DNA from: Bacteroidota bacterium
Lineage (GTDB): Bacteria; Bacteroidota; Bacteroidia; NS11-12g; UBA9320
Length of the DNA: 64,000 bases
Assembly (NCBI GenBank): GCA_002746305.1
Contig: NVWV01000001.1
Coordinates: 310,001-374,000, forward strand
Reading direction: 5' to 3'
The notes under the pieces are model-generated. The model searched no databases and was not told the DNA's origin. It worked only from the letters and a program-made list of their open reading frames with translations. Shown piece after piece: positions 63,578 through 64,000 of the stretch. Each line of letters starts with the position of its first letter. Position 1 is the stretch's first letter. Position numbers and translations under genes: made by a program.

Positions 63578-64000
63578 GATCCAAAATATGCAGGAACAGG
63601 AGTACGATTTCCCGTATCATTATATTCCTGAAATTAATAAAGACTTTAAACCCTATAGATCTTGGAATTATGCGATGTACTATTCCAGTAGTACAGAGTT
63701 AATAAAAGACAAACTTGTAAAGCTCAACGTACAAGAGGTTTTGGATGTAGGCTGCGGTGATGGGAGGTTGCTAAACTACCTTGCCAAAGAGAAATCATTC
63801 AAAAGCCTTTCTGGTTTTGACTATTCTGAACATGCAATTAAACTTGCTCAAATATTTAATCCCAAGGTTAATTTCTTTGTCCATGACATTTATAGTGAAG
63901 ATTATTTGGATTGTAAAACGGTTCAAGCCTTTACACTTATTGAGGTTCTTGAGCATATCCCAATTGAAAAGGTTGAGAGTTTTATTTCGGGCTTGTCCAG
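63570..64000 (+). CDS. SAM-dependent methyltransferase, truncated by window end
   Basis: The frame from ATG 63570 (8-base overlap with the GT2 gene) is open to the window edge, 143 codons. It shows motif I EVLDVGCGDGRLLNYLAK, LSGFDYSEHAIKLAQ for the second strand, and FTLIEVLEHIPIEKVESF, the post-I region of class I methyltransferases. Its N-terminus YDFPYHYIPEI is typical of sugar-locus methyltransferases. The locus therefore continues past the window. Confidence 0.9.
   Translation, partial: MDKIQNMQEQEYDFPYHYIPEINKDFKPYRSWNYAMYYSSSTELIKDKLVKLNVQEVLDVGCGDGRLLNYLAKEKSFKSLSGFDYSEHAIKLAQIFNPKVNFFVHDIYSEDYLDCKTVQAFTLIEVLEHIPIEKVESFISGLS

Noticed and set aside
1..64000. CRISPR arrays, tRNA or rRNA genes, insertion sequences, attachment sites and phage genes
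   Set aside because: None could be recognised by eye: no regularly spaced repeats, no transposase or integrase motifs and no RNA-gene signature in the short gaps.

Overview
The window is AT-rich DNA that reads as a member of the Bacteroidota, probably marine. The evidence is a serpin lipoprotein, an S9B dipeptidyl peptidase followed by two POT peptide transporters, TAnnTTTG-like promoter motifs with no clear Shine-Dalgarno sequences, a UpxY/NusG-like antiterminator at the head of a glycan locus, and six-repeat SLBB export proteins. I cannot name a genus from the sequence alone. No rRNA, tRNA, CRISPR array, transposase or phage gene was seen, and no gap between genes exceeds about 130 bases.

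Positions 1-8750 are ordinary chromosomal genes: the 3' part of clpB, a secreted serpin, a minus-strand FAD-linked (GlcD-type) oxidase, a secreted dipeptidyl peptidase IV-like enzyme and two tandem proton-coupled peptide transporters. This block ends in a strong intrinsic terminator at 8721-8749.

From 8759 to the right edge (at least 55 kb, about 51 genes, all on the plus strand, mostly overlapping or within 30 bases of each other) runs one continuous surface-polysaccharide locus, cut by the window end. It opens with a UpxY-like antiterminator. Sugar-nucleotide genes follow: TviB-like and CapI-like enzymes, Glf, RmlA, RmlB, WbpB- and WbpE-like enzymes, two further DegT aminotransferases including a WecE type, and WecB. 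A complete sulfate-activation set (cysC, cysD, cysN) is present without reductive sulfur genes. An amidination cassette (WbuX, HisH-like, HisF-like) sits mid-locus. Roughly ten glycosyltransferases, an AsnB-like amidotransferase, an LpxD-like acyltransferase beside a deacetylase-like protein, methyltransferases, a heparinase II/III-like protein and CysQ come next, and two sulfotransferases lie near the right end.

Together the genes predict a sulfated, uronic-acid-rich and partly amidinated polysaccharide: CysD/CysN/CysC make PAPS, two sulfotransferases use it and CysQ removes the PAP by-product. The export machinery is doubled. Module 1 (20.6-26.6 kb) is a Wza-like SLBB protein, a Wzz-like protein and a Wzm/Wzt ABC exporter with a C-terminal glycan-recognition domain. 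Module 2 (54.5-61.9 kb) is a paralogous SLBB/Wzz pair with a Wzx flippase, and a Wzy-like polymerase lies between the modules. No tyrosine autokinase and no initiating undecaprenyl-phosphate sugar transferase is visible; they may lie outside the window. One FkbM methyltransferase gene is interrupted by an in-frame stop codon.
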